Origin: Prorocentrum cordatum
Lineage: Eukaryota > Sar > Dinophyceae > Prorocentrales > Prorocentraceae
DNA: 64,000 bases
Assembly: GCA_963575745.1 (NCBI GenBank)
Contig: CAUYUJ010007258.1
Coordinates: 348,005-412,004, forward strand
Reading direction: 5' to 3'
The notes under the pieces are model-generated. The model had not been told where the DNA came from and ran no database searches. It saw only the letters and a list, made by a program, of their open reading frames with translations. Each line of letters opens with the position of its first letter. Within the stretch, counting starts at the first letter, position 1. A program made the position numbers and the translations under genes. Shown here in pieces: positions 21,655 to 31,504 of this stretch.

Positions 21655-22115
21655 AGTAGCTTGGCATAACTCCAGCAGTATGCATACCCCACATGTGGGA
21701 CGAGACGCAGCTTCCGTGTCCTGGCGCTTTCTGCGCCAGGGGGAGATGAGTCTCGTCGCCCTTGGGTGGGCGGTCGTGTTCTTGCGCCTTTTTCTCGCGG
21801 GGTGGGCGGGGCACGGGGGTCTTTCCTTTTTGTCGCCCTGCCTGGCGGCGCCGGCGACGCGCAGCCAGCCCTGGAACTCGGGCCGAGGGGTTCCGCCAGG
21901 CAGGCGACGCAGTGCTCGTTCTCAGCCAGTCTTCGACCGTCGCCCCGACCCGCCCCCCCCATCCGCCCCTCTGCCCGCGGGGAGCGGAGTGGCTCATAGC
22001 TTTAGTAGAAGGTATACCCGACATTAGGGGCAAGACCCAGCTCCCGCCCTGGCGCTGCATGCGCCAGGGGGAGATGGGCCTCGTCGTCCTTGCGTGGGCG
22101 GTCGAGGTATTGGTG
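21655..22115 (+). repeat. Direct duplication before LINE-A ORF2
   Basis: About 21660-21785 and 21990-22115 are two copies, 330 bp apart. Each contains TGGCGC-(T/G)(T/C)-TGCGCCAGGGGGAGATG and CTCGTCG(C/T)CCTTG-GTGGGCGGTCG. The TGGCGC/GCGCCA pair makes a small hairpin in each. They lie between ORF1 and the endonuclease and are probably part of the element's linker region. Confidence 0.6.
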
Positions 22116-22179
22116 ATTCTTGTCCGGCTGATTTCGCTCCGGCCATGGCCTAGGGCCCCATCCTTGGAAGTTGGCGCAG

Positions 22180-25100
22180 GTCTCCAGGCCCTAGCTTGCT
22201 CGAGTTCGGACAGTCCTGAGTACCATGAGTTGGCGATAGAGACCGCGAATTGCACGGGCTGGGGGGGCGCGAAGTCGTGGTTAAGTCGGACATCGGCACA
22301 CTTGCTCCACGCGCAGGAGCGCCACCTCGTCTCCCAGGAGCAGGTCGGAGAGGCTTCATCATGGGCTCTGCGTGCGGGCTGGAAGTCTCGTGTCCTGCCA
22401 GCTGCCCCTGGAGCTGGCCTCGGGTCGTCTGGAGGCGTTGAATTTTGTTGTAGAAGCTTTCTGGGCTTGCACGATCGTGGAGATGGGCTTCAGCTGGCCC
22501 CCAATCGCATCGCCGCTGCAGTTGCTGTGATTTCCACGTACCTCGAGGATTCGGAGGGCCTCTCGGAGCGCAACCCTAGCATGCTCGCTTCCCTCAGGGC
22601 CCCCTTATCACGGCACCAAGGCCCCTTTCGTGGCGGGGGCAGCTTTCAACGTGGAACCCAGGAGCTCGAGGCGAGTAATCTAGGTTAGTCTCTTGCTGCC
22701 AATGCGGCGCTCAGGATGCCCAGGGCGCGCGCATTGGCGCGCCCGAGGAAGGAGCTAGGGAGCTGGATTATTTCGCTGCGCCCAGCGGCCTGTCCCAAGC
22801 CATCAAGCACACGACTGTCAGATATGGGGCGGGCGCGAGGCCGCGCGAGCCAGTGAGGGCCCAATTCTTCGCGCAGATCTCGAATCTGCGGGCGCTCGGT
22901 TTCGTCAAACAACCATCTCTCCCAGTCAATGAGGCGATTGGACCTTCGCCTGAGCCGCCGTCTAGGGAGGAGGAAATCGATTGTGGACAGTTCGGGCTCG
23001 ATCTCGCGCGCGCTCGAGCCTCCAGGGGCTCCGCGCAGAAACACCTTACCGCTCTCTACAAGCTCTGGGCCGACAAGGCCGAAGCTCCAAGGGAATCGAC
23101 AAGTTACGTCGCCCATCCTTGCAACCCGCGGCACGGTGAGTTTTCTGAAGGTGTCTCGGGGATCTGCAGTTGGCGGAGATGGTCGCGTCTCGCGTCGGCC
23201 GAAGCGGCGCGATGTCAGAGCGACGCGGGGTGTGGGGGGGGGCGTCCAGAATATTCCTAGCGGCGCGTCGCCTCGAGGGCTCCGCAGGACGTTCTGCTGG
23301 CGACGGCGTCGCCACTCTTCCTGCTGTTGCTGCCATCGAGGCAGGCGGCGTCAGCGGACCTAGCCTTCGCGCATGGCGCACTGGGGGGGGAGGGGGGCGG
23401 GCCGGAGGACTTCTCTCGCCGCCTGTTCATTCGCGCGAAGCAGGGGATTTCCTTTCGAGGCCGCCTGTCCTGATTGGCGCGCCCCGGTGGCCTTTGGCGA
23501 GCTACGAGACAGCCTTCCACGGCCGACCACATCGATTTCCTGGGGCACCTGTCGGTTGCCACGCCTGATGATATTCGCAGTGTGTCTAAGAGTTGTCCAA
23601 CTCGGTCGGCTGCCAGCGTGGATGGCTTCCGCGTGCGTCGCCATGCCGTTTTGTCTGACGGTGCCCTCTCTTGCCTTTTTACGATTTTCAGCGTCATCGA
23701 AGCCGCGGCCACTTCCCCCAACCAGGTCAGGTGCGCGTCGATCTCCCTCGCCCCCAAACCAGCCGGGGGCTGGAGGCCGATTGGTTCAGTTCCTCTCTTT
23801 GAAGACTGCGAGGCAGGCTGAGGAGAATATATGCTGCAGCGCGGAAAGGGTGGCCCCAACGCCCATGATTGGCAGCTGGTGCGTTTACGGGTGCAGCAGA
23901 GGCAGCTCGGAGACAGGCGGTCAAGGCGGAGGCCCCCACCGAGCGTTCTAAGTCGCACGCGTCTCGTTCGGAGCTGACAAGTCGCTTTCATTCTGGGGCG
24001 GCGTGACAAGTCAGGCTTTCCGCCCCAGTTGTCCAGACTATGTATTGTTGCCTACCGTGGGCCGAGATGCATGGCGATTGCAAGCGTGGTGGTTACGTTT
24101 GCTACACATGGGGCGGTTGCAGGGGGCTCCTTTGCCACTGCCTTCGTTCGTGGATACACTATGCCTTCGATGGGCTTGTCGGGCGATTCGGCGCGCGGGT
24201 TCCTGAGCATCTACATCGATGATTACGGCGTGCAATCCACAGGCACAGCACCACGTGTTATTGATGATATCATGCCCTCTGCATCGCAATTGCATTGCGC
24301 CCTCACTAACGACATGATGTGCCTGGTCTCAGAGGACAGAGCGTCATTTGTTTGCTCGTCCAGAGCAGTCGGGGCCAAGGCATCTGCACTTTTGGGGGGT
24401 TTGGGGGGGGGCAAGGTTTTATCTGCCAAATCAGCTGTTAATCCCGGCGTAAATGACACAGGGCGGAGACCGACGAGACAATCGGCGACCCCCGGGAGGG
24501 GCGGTGGCCACGCCGCGCGGCGAGTCGGCGGGGATTTGGGGTCACCGCGCGGTTTTGGGACTCGGGTCGTTCTCCGAGGGCGTCTCGGGCGACCGGGGCA
24601 TCCGAGGTCCCCGAAAGCGTGCGTTGACGCGCCGCGCGGCGAAGCTTCGGGGGATCTCGATGTCACCGCGCGGCCTGTCACCGCGCCGTTTCGATACTCC
24701 AAAGGCAAGGGGGCAGGGTGGTGAAGCACTCTCGCAGGCTTGCGGCTTTTAAGATGCGGGTGTTCAGGCTTGGCAGATGTCGAGCTGCACTAGGACAGAG
24801 GCTGGCCAAGCGAGTTTTTGCCACGGGCCCACTGGCCGGGGTCACATACGCATCCGAAGTTCATGGAGCTGCCGATTGCGAGTTGGTTGGGTTGCGTCGT
24901 TTCCTCGGGCGAGTGCTGAAACCATCCCTGGGTCAGAGGGGCCTCGCCTCTTTGCTCATCCTGGAGAACGATCCCTGTTGGTTCCCTTCGGTTTCGCCTG
25001 TTATGCGTTACGCTGGAGAGCTTTGGGCAAGCCAACGCAAGATTTTCCAGCGTCCGCCTCCCTTGCGACGTCTGAGGCAAGCTTGGGATCAAATATTCTG

Positions 25101-25835
25101 GGATCTGGAAAGCGATCAGGAAAAGGGGGAGCTTACCTGAGGAAGAGTGAGAGGCCCCATAGGGGCCATGAAGCTGTCTTTATTTAGAATTGGATGGGGC
25201 ACGAAGTCATTCACCGAGCTTGTCAACGATTTCGGAGACACCTTGGGCATGGCCCCGTATGTCTCCAGCTCCCGTTAAGGTTTCCCTGCGAGATGGAGTC
25301 TCCAGGCTGTTGCAGCGCGAGTCAGGCAAGTCCCTTGGCGTAGACGCCACGCTCTGTTATAACGTGGCCCGGGCGGCCCTTTCCTCCGGCAGATACAACT
25401 GCTTCGAGAAAGGGCGCATCCGTGGGCTTAGTTTTGGGGCTGTCTGGACCGTGGATCGCGCGACCCAAGCAGGATGCCGAGTCGAGTCTGACCTCCGCTC
25501 AGCCAGGCGACGTTGGATTCGATCCGTCATCGTCTATGGCTCTTTTCCAAGGTTCAATCGCTCAGTGGTGATCTCGTGGACCCGGAGGTCCAGGGAGCGG
25601 CCGGAGCCATCGACCAGGACGAGCGGCAGCAGTTCCCTCTCTATTCTAAGGCTGCGTTCCCTCGCCCGGGTGACTCGTGGCCACGCCCTCGCAGAGCAGG
25701 CGGAGCACGCGCGTCTTGGACCGACGACCCAGAGAGGGATGACACCAGCGTCTCGGGGGACATGTTCACAGACGCCTGTTGCGAGCGCAAGACAAAATGC
25801 GGCACGCGTGCTCTGGCTCTTGCACGTGCGAGGAG
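22180..25835 (+). pseudogene. LINE ORF2: EEP endonuclease, RT and start of RNase H (LINE-A, 5' part)
   Basis: The EEP (APE-like) domain runs about 22225-22870. It has IETANCTGWGG, a QERHL Mg-binding Glu motif and GSSGGVEF. GGSFQ stands where GDxN is expected (catalytic loss). RELDYFAASSGLS follows after a frame change near 22700. RT runs 23474-25140: PKPAGGWRPIGSVP, AEAARRQAVKAEA, YRGPRCMAIASV, AGGSFATAFVRGY and active site LSIYIDDYG (about 24206-24232). The region after the palm is broken by a ~270-bp GC-rich insertion (24430-24700), then the thumb reads AFKMRVFRLGR...VTYASEVHGAADCEL. Near 25764 SGDMFTDACC looks like the first strand of RNase H. At least five frame changes or stops make it inactive. 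The rest of RNase H may be at 31505. Confidence 0.75.
24430..24700. repeat. GC-rich insertion with two internal repeats inside LINE-A RT
   Basis: It contains two related ~110-bp units around CGCCGCGCGGCGA-...GGGAT-T-G-TGTCACCGCGCGG (about 24512-24550 and 24630-24670). It separates the RT palm from the thumb where no extra sequence is expected. Confidence 0.5.
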
Positions 25836-26029
25836 AGAAGGAGGAGGAAACGCAGGTATGGGGGATCGAGGAGACAAGGGAGAGGTGGAGGAGGAGGGGG
25901 AGGACGAGGAGGAGAAGGGGCAGGTGGGGCAAGGGCGCCCCGGTGCTGAATCAGCGGTTGTCGATTGGGACCTGCTCGAATGAGTTTTTGTTGGCAGCTT
26001 TGCTGGGCCCAGGGACAGGGCCAGCGGGG

Positions 26030-26450
26030 CGAGGGGGGCTGGGGCAACGACCAGGGGGTTAGGCTGGGCCAAGTGCCAGAACCAGGGGGGCGAGGGCGGC
26101 TGGGGCCAGGTCAGGGAGGGAGGCTGGCTCCAGGGCCAGGACCAGGACCAGGGGGACGACGACGAACGAGAATACAGGGTCCAGCGCGAGGGGGGCTGGG
26201 TCCAGGGTCAAGGCCAGGGGTGCGACGACGAGCGAAAATGAAAGGTCCAGGGAAAGGGGGGCCCGGGCCAGGGCCAGGGGAGGACGCTGGTTCCAAGGAC
26301 GGGACCTGAATGGCGAATGTTGGGTCGAGGACCAGGATGAATGCTGGGTCGAGCGCCAGGACCAGGGGGGCGACGACAAACGAAATCAAAGGGTTCGGGG
26401 CGAGGGGGCTGGGGCCAGGGCCAGGTGAGGAGGCCGGGGCCGTGGCCAGG
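26030..26450. repeat. GGGCCAGGACCAGG degenerate minisatellite
   Basis: Irregular units of GGGCCAGG, GACCAGGGGG and GGCTGGG across about 400 bp. Frames read Gly-Pro-Gly on + and Pro-Gly-Pro/Leu-Ala-Leu on -, none genuine. Confidence 0.75.
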
Positions 26451-26465
26451 TGCCGGGGGCATCGA

Positions 26466-26530
26466 CCCGTTTCAGGTTCCAGAATCACCCTGGAACGGTT
26501 CCGCGGTGAAAATTGGAACCTGAAACGGGT
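26466..26530. repeat. Left terminal hairpin of the 190-bp array
   Basis: Perfect 17-bp arms (ACCCGTTTCAGGTTCCA and its complement) surround a core with CACC-TGGAACGGTTCC-CGGTG. The core is related to the hairpin inside each array unit and to 30316-30430 at the other side. Confidence 0.7.
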
Positions 26531-28675
26531 GATTTTCCATCTGGGCGCTCTCGGGACCTTGCGGGCGCATCTTGCGGTGTACCCGAGCTCCCAAAATGGC
26601 AATTTTCCAAATGAAATCTCTTATTGGGGAGCTCGTTTTTCGCGGCTGCGCCCTGCCGCGCAGCGTCGGGAGGTCCCAGATGGATTTTCACCCCGGAACC
26701 GTTCAAATCCATCTGGAACCCCCTCCCGAGCCAAAACGGCTCTGTCGGGGATGGGGGGGGGGTACCCGAGCTCCCAAAGTGGCCATTTTCCAAATGAAAT
26801 CTCTTATTGGGGAGCTCGTTTTTCGCGGTTGGGGCCTCCCGCGCAGCGTCGGGAGGTCCCAGATGGATTTTCACCCCGGAACCGTTCCAGGGTGAAAATC
26901 CATCTGGAACCCCCTCCCGACGCAAAACGGCTCTGTCGGGGATGGGGGGGTGCCCGAGCTCCCAAAATGGCCATTTTCCAAATGAAATCTCTTATTGGGG
27001 AGCTTGTTTTTCGCGGTTGGGCCCTCCCGCGCAGCGTCGGGAGGTCCCAGATGGATTTTCACCCCGGAACCGTTCCAGGGTGAAAATCCATCTGGAACCC
27101 TCTCCCGACGCAAAACGGCTCTGTCGGGGATGGGGGCCGAGCTCCCAAAATGGCAATTTTCCAAATGAAATCTCTTATTGGGGAGCTCGTTTTTCGCGGC
27201 TGGGCCCTCCCGCGCAGCGTCGGGAGGTCCCAGATGGATTTTCACCCCGGAACCGTTCCAGGGTGAAAATCCATCTGGAACCCCCTCCCGACGCAAAACC
27301 GCTTTGTCGGGGACGGGGGGGCGTGCCCGAGCTCCCAAAATTGCCATTTTCCAAATGAAATCTCTTATTGGGGAGCTTGTTTTTCGCGGCTGGGCCCTGC
27401 CGCGCAGCGTCGGGAGGTCCCAGATGGATTTTCACTCGGAACCGTTCCATGGTGAAAATCCATTTTTCGCGGCTGATTGCCGCGCAGCGTCGGGAGGTCC
27501 CAGATGGATTTTCACTCTGGAACCGTTCCATGGTGAAAATCCATGTGGAACCCCCTCCCAACGCAAATCGGCTCTGTCGGGGATGGGGGGGGGCGTGCCC
27601 GAGCTCCCAAAATGGCAATTTTCCAAATGAAATCTCTGATTGGCGAGCTCGTTTTTCGCGGCTGCGCCCTGCCGCCCGCGCAGCGTCGGGGGGTCCCAGA
27701 TGGATTTTCACCCCGGAACCGTTCCAGGGTGAAAATCCATTTGGAACCCCTTCCCGACGCAAAACGGCTCTGTCGGGGATGGGGGGGGGGTGCCCGAGCT
27801 CCCAAAGTGGCCATTTTCCAAATGAAATCTCTTATTGGGGAGCTCGTTTTTCGCGGCTGGGCCCTGCCGCGCAGCGTCGGGAGGTCCCAGATGGATTTTC
27901 ACCCCGGAACCGTTCCAGGGTGAAAATCCACCTGGAACCCTCTCCCGACGCAAAACTGCTCTGTCGGGGATGGGGGGGCGTGCCCGAGCTCCCAAAATGG
28001 CCATTTTCCAAATGAAATCTCTTATTGGGGAGCTCGTTTTTCGCGGCTGGGCCCTCCCGCGCAGCGTCGGGAGGTCCCAGATGGATTTTCACCCCGGAAC
28101 CGTTCCAGGGTGAAAATCCATCTGGAACCCCCTCCCGACGCAAAGCGGCTCTGTCGGGGATGGGGGGGGGCGTACCCGAGCTCCAAAAATGGCCATTTGC
28201 CAAATGAAATCTCCTTTTGGGGAGCTCGTTTTTCGCGGTTGGGCCCTGCCGCGCAGCGTCGAGAGGTTCCAGATGGATTTTCACCCCGGAACCGTTCCAG
28301 TGTGAAAATCCATCTGGAACCCTCTCCCGACGCAAAACTGCTCTGTCGGGGATGGGGGGGGTGTGCCCGAGCTCCCAAAGTGGCAATTTTCGAACTAAAA
28401 TCTCTTATTGGGGAGTTTGTTTTTCTCGCGGCTGGGCCCTCCCGCGCAGCGTCGGAAGTTCCAGATGGATTTTCACCTCGGAACCGTTCCAGGGTGAAAA
28501 TCCACCTGGGACCCTCTCCCGACGCAAAACTGCTCTGTCGGGGATGGGGAGGTGTACCCGAGCTCCCGGCCATTTTCCAAATGCTGGGGCCCATCTCGGG
28601 GCGCTGTGGTTCATGTCGCTGTGGTTCGAGGTTGTTACGAGGTCGGTTGCAGAGGGCCCGCTGTGGTTAATACTG

Positions 28676-28819
28676 TTTGTAGTAGTAGCACTAGTAATAG
28701 TAGTAGTAGTAGTGGCAGTAGTAGTAGTAGTAGTAGTAGTAGTAGTCGTAGTAGTAGTGGTGGTAGTGGTAGTGGTAGTGGTAGTGGTAGTGGTAGTGGT
28801 AGTAGTAATAGTAGTAGTC

Positions 28820-28868
<49 letters not shown>

Positions 28869-28900
28869 CAGTAGCAGCAGCAGTAGCGAGCAGTAGCAGT
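28676..28900. repeat. AGT/GGT trinucleotide microsatellite
   Basis: About 220 bp of AGT with GGT interruptions, inserted in the 190-bp array and running into the assembly gap. Confidence 0.95.
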
Positions 28901-29000
28901 NNNNNNNNNNNNNNNNNNNNNNNNNNNNNNNNNNNNNNNNNNNNNNNNNNNNNNNNNNNNNNNNNNNNNNNNNNNNNNNNNNNNNNNNNNNNNNNNNNNN
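28901..29000. other. Assembly gap (100 N)
   Basis: Exactly 100 Ns, the conventional size for a gap of unknown length. The array resumes in mid-unit at 29001, so an unknown number of units and microsatellite copies is missing. Confidence 0.98.
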
Positions 29001-29784
29001 AACCGCTCTGTCGGGGATGGGTGAGGCGTGCCCGAGCTCCCAAAATGGCCATTTGCCAAATGAAATCTCTTATTGGGGAGCTCGTTTTTCGCGGCTGGGC
29101 CCTGCCGCGCAGCGTCGGGAGGTCCCAGATGGATTTTCACCCCGGAACCGTTCCAAAGTGAAAATCCATCTGGAACCCCCTCCCGACGCAAAAGGGCTCT
29201 GTCGGGGATGGGGGAAGCGTACCCGAGCTCCCCAAAAAACAATTTTCCAAATGAAATCTCTTATTAGGTTAAAATGAGGGAGCTCGTTTTCGCAGCTGGC
29301 CCTGCCGCGCAGCGATCGGTAGGTCCCAGATGATTTTCACGCCCGGAACCGTTTCCAGGGGTGAAATCATCTGGAACCCTCCCGACGCTGCACCGTCTGT
29401 CGGGGATGGGGGGGCGTCCCGAGATCCCAAATGAACATTTTCCAAATGAAATCTCTTATTGGGGAGCTCGTTTTTCGCAGCTGGGCCCTGCCGCGCAGCG
29501 TCGGGAGGTCCCAGATGGACTTTCACCCCGGAACCGTTCCAGGGTGAAAACCCATCTGGAACCCCCTCCCGACGCAAAACGGCTCTGTCGGGGATGGGGG
29601 GGGTGCACCCGAGCTCCCAAAATGGCAATTTTCCAAATGAAATTTCATATTGGGGAGCTTGTTTTTCGCGGCTGGGCCCTCCCGCGCAGCGTCGAGAGGT
29701 TCCAGATGGATTTTCACCCCGGAACCGTTCCAGGGTGAAAATCCATCTGCAACCCTCTCCCGACGCAAAACGGCTCTCTTGGTG

Positions 29785-30115
29785 GCTTCTGTGAGGAGCC
29801 CAATCAGAGCTTCTGTAAAGAGTCCAGTGAGGGCTTCTGCAAGGAGCCCAGTGAAGGCTTCTGCAAGGAGCCCAGTGAGGGCTTCTGCAAGGAGCCCGGT
29901 GAGGGCTTCTGCAAGGAGCCCAGTGAGGGCTTCTGCAAGGAGCCCAGTGAGGGCTTCTGCAAGGAGCCCAGTGAGGGCTTCTGCAAGGAGCCCAGTGAGG
30001 GCTTCTGCAAGGAGCCCAGTGAGGGCTTCTGCAAGGAGCCCAGTGAGGGCTTCTGCAAGGAGCCCAGTGAGGGCTTCTGCAAGGAGCCCAGTGAGGGCTT
30101 CTGTAAGGAGGCCAC
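29785..30115. repeat. 24-bp tandem array
   Basis: About 13 units of GGCTTCTGCAAGGAGCCCAGTGAG, many identical. Forward frame reads Ala-Ser-Ala-Arg-Ser-Pro-Val-Arg, reverse frame Leu-Gly-Ser-Leu-Gln-Lys-Pro-Ser. The 24-bp period keeps frames open; I see no promoter, start context or flanking domain that would make it a gene. Confidence 0.95.
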
Positions 30116-30305
30116 TAAGAGGGCTTCTGTAGGCCCAGTGAGGGCTTCTGAAAGGAGGCCACTAAGAGGGCTTCTGAAAGGAGGAGGGCTTCTGAAAGGA
30201 GGCCACTAAGAGGGCTTCTGAAAGGAGGCCACTAAGAGGGCTTCTGAAAGGAGGCCACTAAGGGCTTCTGTAAGGAGGCCACTAAGGGCTTCTCTGTAAG
30301 GAGCT
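30116..30305. repeat. Degenerate ~26-bp tandem array
   Basis: Units of GGCTTCTGAAAGGAGGCCACTAAGAG type, clearly derived from the neighbouring 24-bp array by substitution and small insertions. Confidence 0.85.
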
Positions 30306-30311
30306 CAAAAT

Positions 30312-30435
30312 GTGTCCAGATGGGTTTTCACCCCGGAACGGTTCCAGGGTGATTCCGGAACCTGAAACGGTCAGTGTCAAGTTTCCAGAATCACCCCGGA
30401 ACGGTTCCAGGTGATTCCGGAACCTGAAACAGAGG
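30312..30435. repeat. Right terminal hairpins of the 190-bp array family
   Basis: Two diverged hairpins with CACCCCGGAACGGTTCCAGG(G)TGATTCCGG and AACCTGAAAC, closely related to the left terminal hairpin at 26466-26530. They suggest the whole 26.5-30.4 kb interval expanded between two related inverted repeats. Confidence 0.65.
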
Positions 30436-30439
30436 ATTT

Positions 30440-30888
30440 TCTGGGCCGTGCCGAAATATAGCGGTCGGGGCGGAGGGGGCGCGTTGGCTGGCGGGGCCGG
30501 CGCCGTGCCAAAATCAAGCTGTCGAGGCGGAGGGGGCGCGCTGGCTGGCGGGGCCGGCGCCGAGGGGGCGTTCTGGCCGGCGGGCTGGTTGCGGTGGCCG
30601 GCGGGGGAAGGGCGCGGAGGGCTGGGGGGCTGCTTCGGCATGGCTGCTTGAGAAAGTGGATGCGGAGGGGGCGCGCTGCGAGGCGCGGGCCGAGGGGCTG
30701 CATCGACCGGTGCCGTGCCGAAATAAAATCGCCGGAGCTCTTAGACACCCCGTGCAAGAGATTTTAACATAGTCGGGGCAGAGGGCCACGGGGCGGGCGC
30801 CCACTGGGGCGCTGGGGACGCGGGGGGCTCGGGGCAGAGAGCCACGGCGCGGGGGTCCCACTGGCGCTGGGGGCGCGGGGGGGGGGCG
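30440..30888. repeat. GC-rich minisatellites
   Basis: A ~63-bp unit (GGCGGAGGGGGCGCG-TGGCTGGCGGGGCCGGCGCC) occurs at about 30468 and 30531. A ~57-bp unit (GGGGCAGAG-GCCACGG-GCGGG...CCCACTGG) occurs at about 30775 and 30832. No gene is seen. Confidence 0.6.
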
Positions 30889-31474
30889 CATCAGATGGTC
30901 GCCGACGCCGAACTGCCGCAGACCCTCCCACAAAGCGGCCCAAGATACTCGGTCGAACGCATTTTATAAGCCTACACTCGCGATCCAGAGCGATACGTTC
31001 TCCGCCAATGTATTCTCAATAACAAAGTGCTGCTGTCAGAAAATGCTCCTCCAGACGCCTGTTAGATCTAATTCCGTGCTGCTCCTCTGGTTGTTGCGAC
31101 TCTAGCACGTGCTCGACGTGCCCTAGCAGCATGTACGCAAACAATGTGTATAGAAAACGGGTGCTCGCTACAGGTCGAAAGTATCAGACCGCCTTGGCGT
31201 GCGTCTTCCTTGCCAATCATGATGAAAACGCATTGCGCCATGATTCCGGAACGACCCCACCAGCAAACACAGCATTGTACAGCGTAAACCAGATCTTCCT
31301 CAATTCGACATTCAAGTGCTTCAGAATTTCCGCGACTAGGCCATGTTCGTCCGGGGCCTTGTTTGATCCCAAACGCTGGATGCCCTTGTCGATCTCCTGC
31401 GTGGTGAACGGCGCCTCTGCGAGGGAAGGCGGCGGCGCGTCTTCAGAAGCCCTGGCGAAGATTTCACAAAACAT
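30889..31474 (-). pseudogene. LINE RT fragment on the minus strand (LINE-B)
   Basis: The minus strand from 31474 reads PFTTQEIDKGIQRLGSNKAP, DEHGLVAEILKH and VVPESWRNAF, the N-terminal RT fingers of LINEs. After frame changes come FRPVASTRFLYTLFAYML, ESQQPEEQHGIRSNRRLEEH and NAFDRVSWAALWEGLRQFG (motif A with the catalytic Asp; the residue before NAF is a stop). It ends at 30889, running into GC-rich minisatellite, so the YxDD half is missing. It belongs to a different LINE group from LINE-A and LINE-D, closer to the KAPGxDG/EEQHGFR type. Its left neighbour is the minisatellite; its start abuts the LINE-A 3' fragment. Confidence 0.7.
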
Positions 31475-31504
31475 GTCGGCTACTGCGGGTGCTGCGACGC
31501 ATTC

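Larger units (their letters stand above)
26531..29785. repeat. ~190-bp tandem array with a ~78-nt palindrome per unit
   Basis: Fifteen units start GAGCTCCCAAAATGGC (or a variant) at about 26585, 26768, 26956, 27139, 27329, 27601, 27796, 27986, 28178, 28369, 28560, 29034, 29225, 29421 and 29611. Spacing is 183-196 bp; the 27329 unit is 272 bp because its hairpin is partly duplicated. Each unit has an ATTTTCCAAATGAAATCTCTTATTGGGGAGCTCG segment and a GCGTCGGGAGG...CCTCCCGACGC outer stem. Inside is CCAGATGGATTTTCACCC...GGGTGAAAATCCATCTGG around GGAACCGTTCC. The array is interrupted by an AGT repeat and the scaffold gap. Open frames crossing units are artefacts. Confidence 0.95.

Noticed and set aside
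22685-23134. 149-codon minus-strand frame containing STIDFLLPRRR, resembling an endonuclease motif
   Set aside because: The plus strand of the same segment gives the better match (RELDYFAASSGLS) in register with the EEP and RT of LINE-A.
26310-28594. Many 100-250-codon frames with SVGRSQMDFHPGTVPG-like repeats on both strands
   Set aside because: They are translations of the palindromic 190-bp satellite, read alike on both strands. Not protein repeats.
26585-29785. CRISPR array
   Set aside because: Units are contiguous 190-bp satellite copies without unique spacers, and the genome is eukaryotic.
29650-30132. 160-codon frame with an 8-residue repeat (ASARSPVR)
   Set aside because: The 24-bp period keeps the frame open. 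It continues from a satellite shadow frame, and neighbouring 26-bp units break it.
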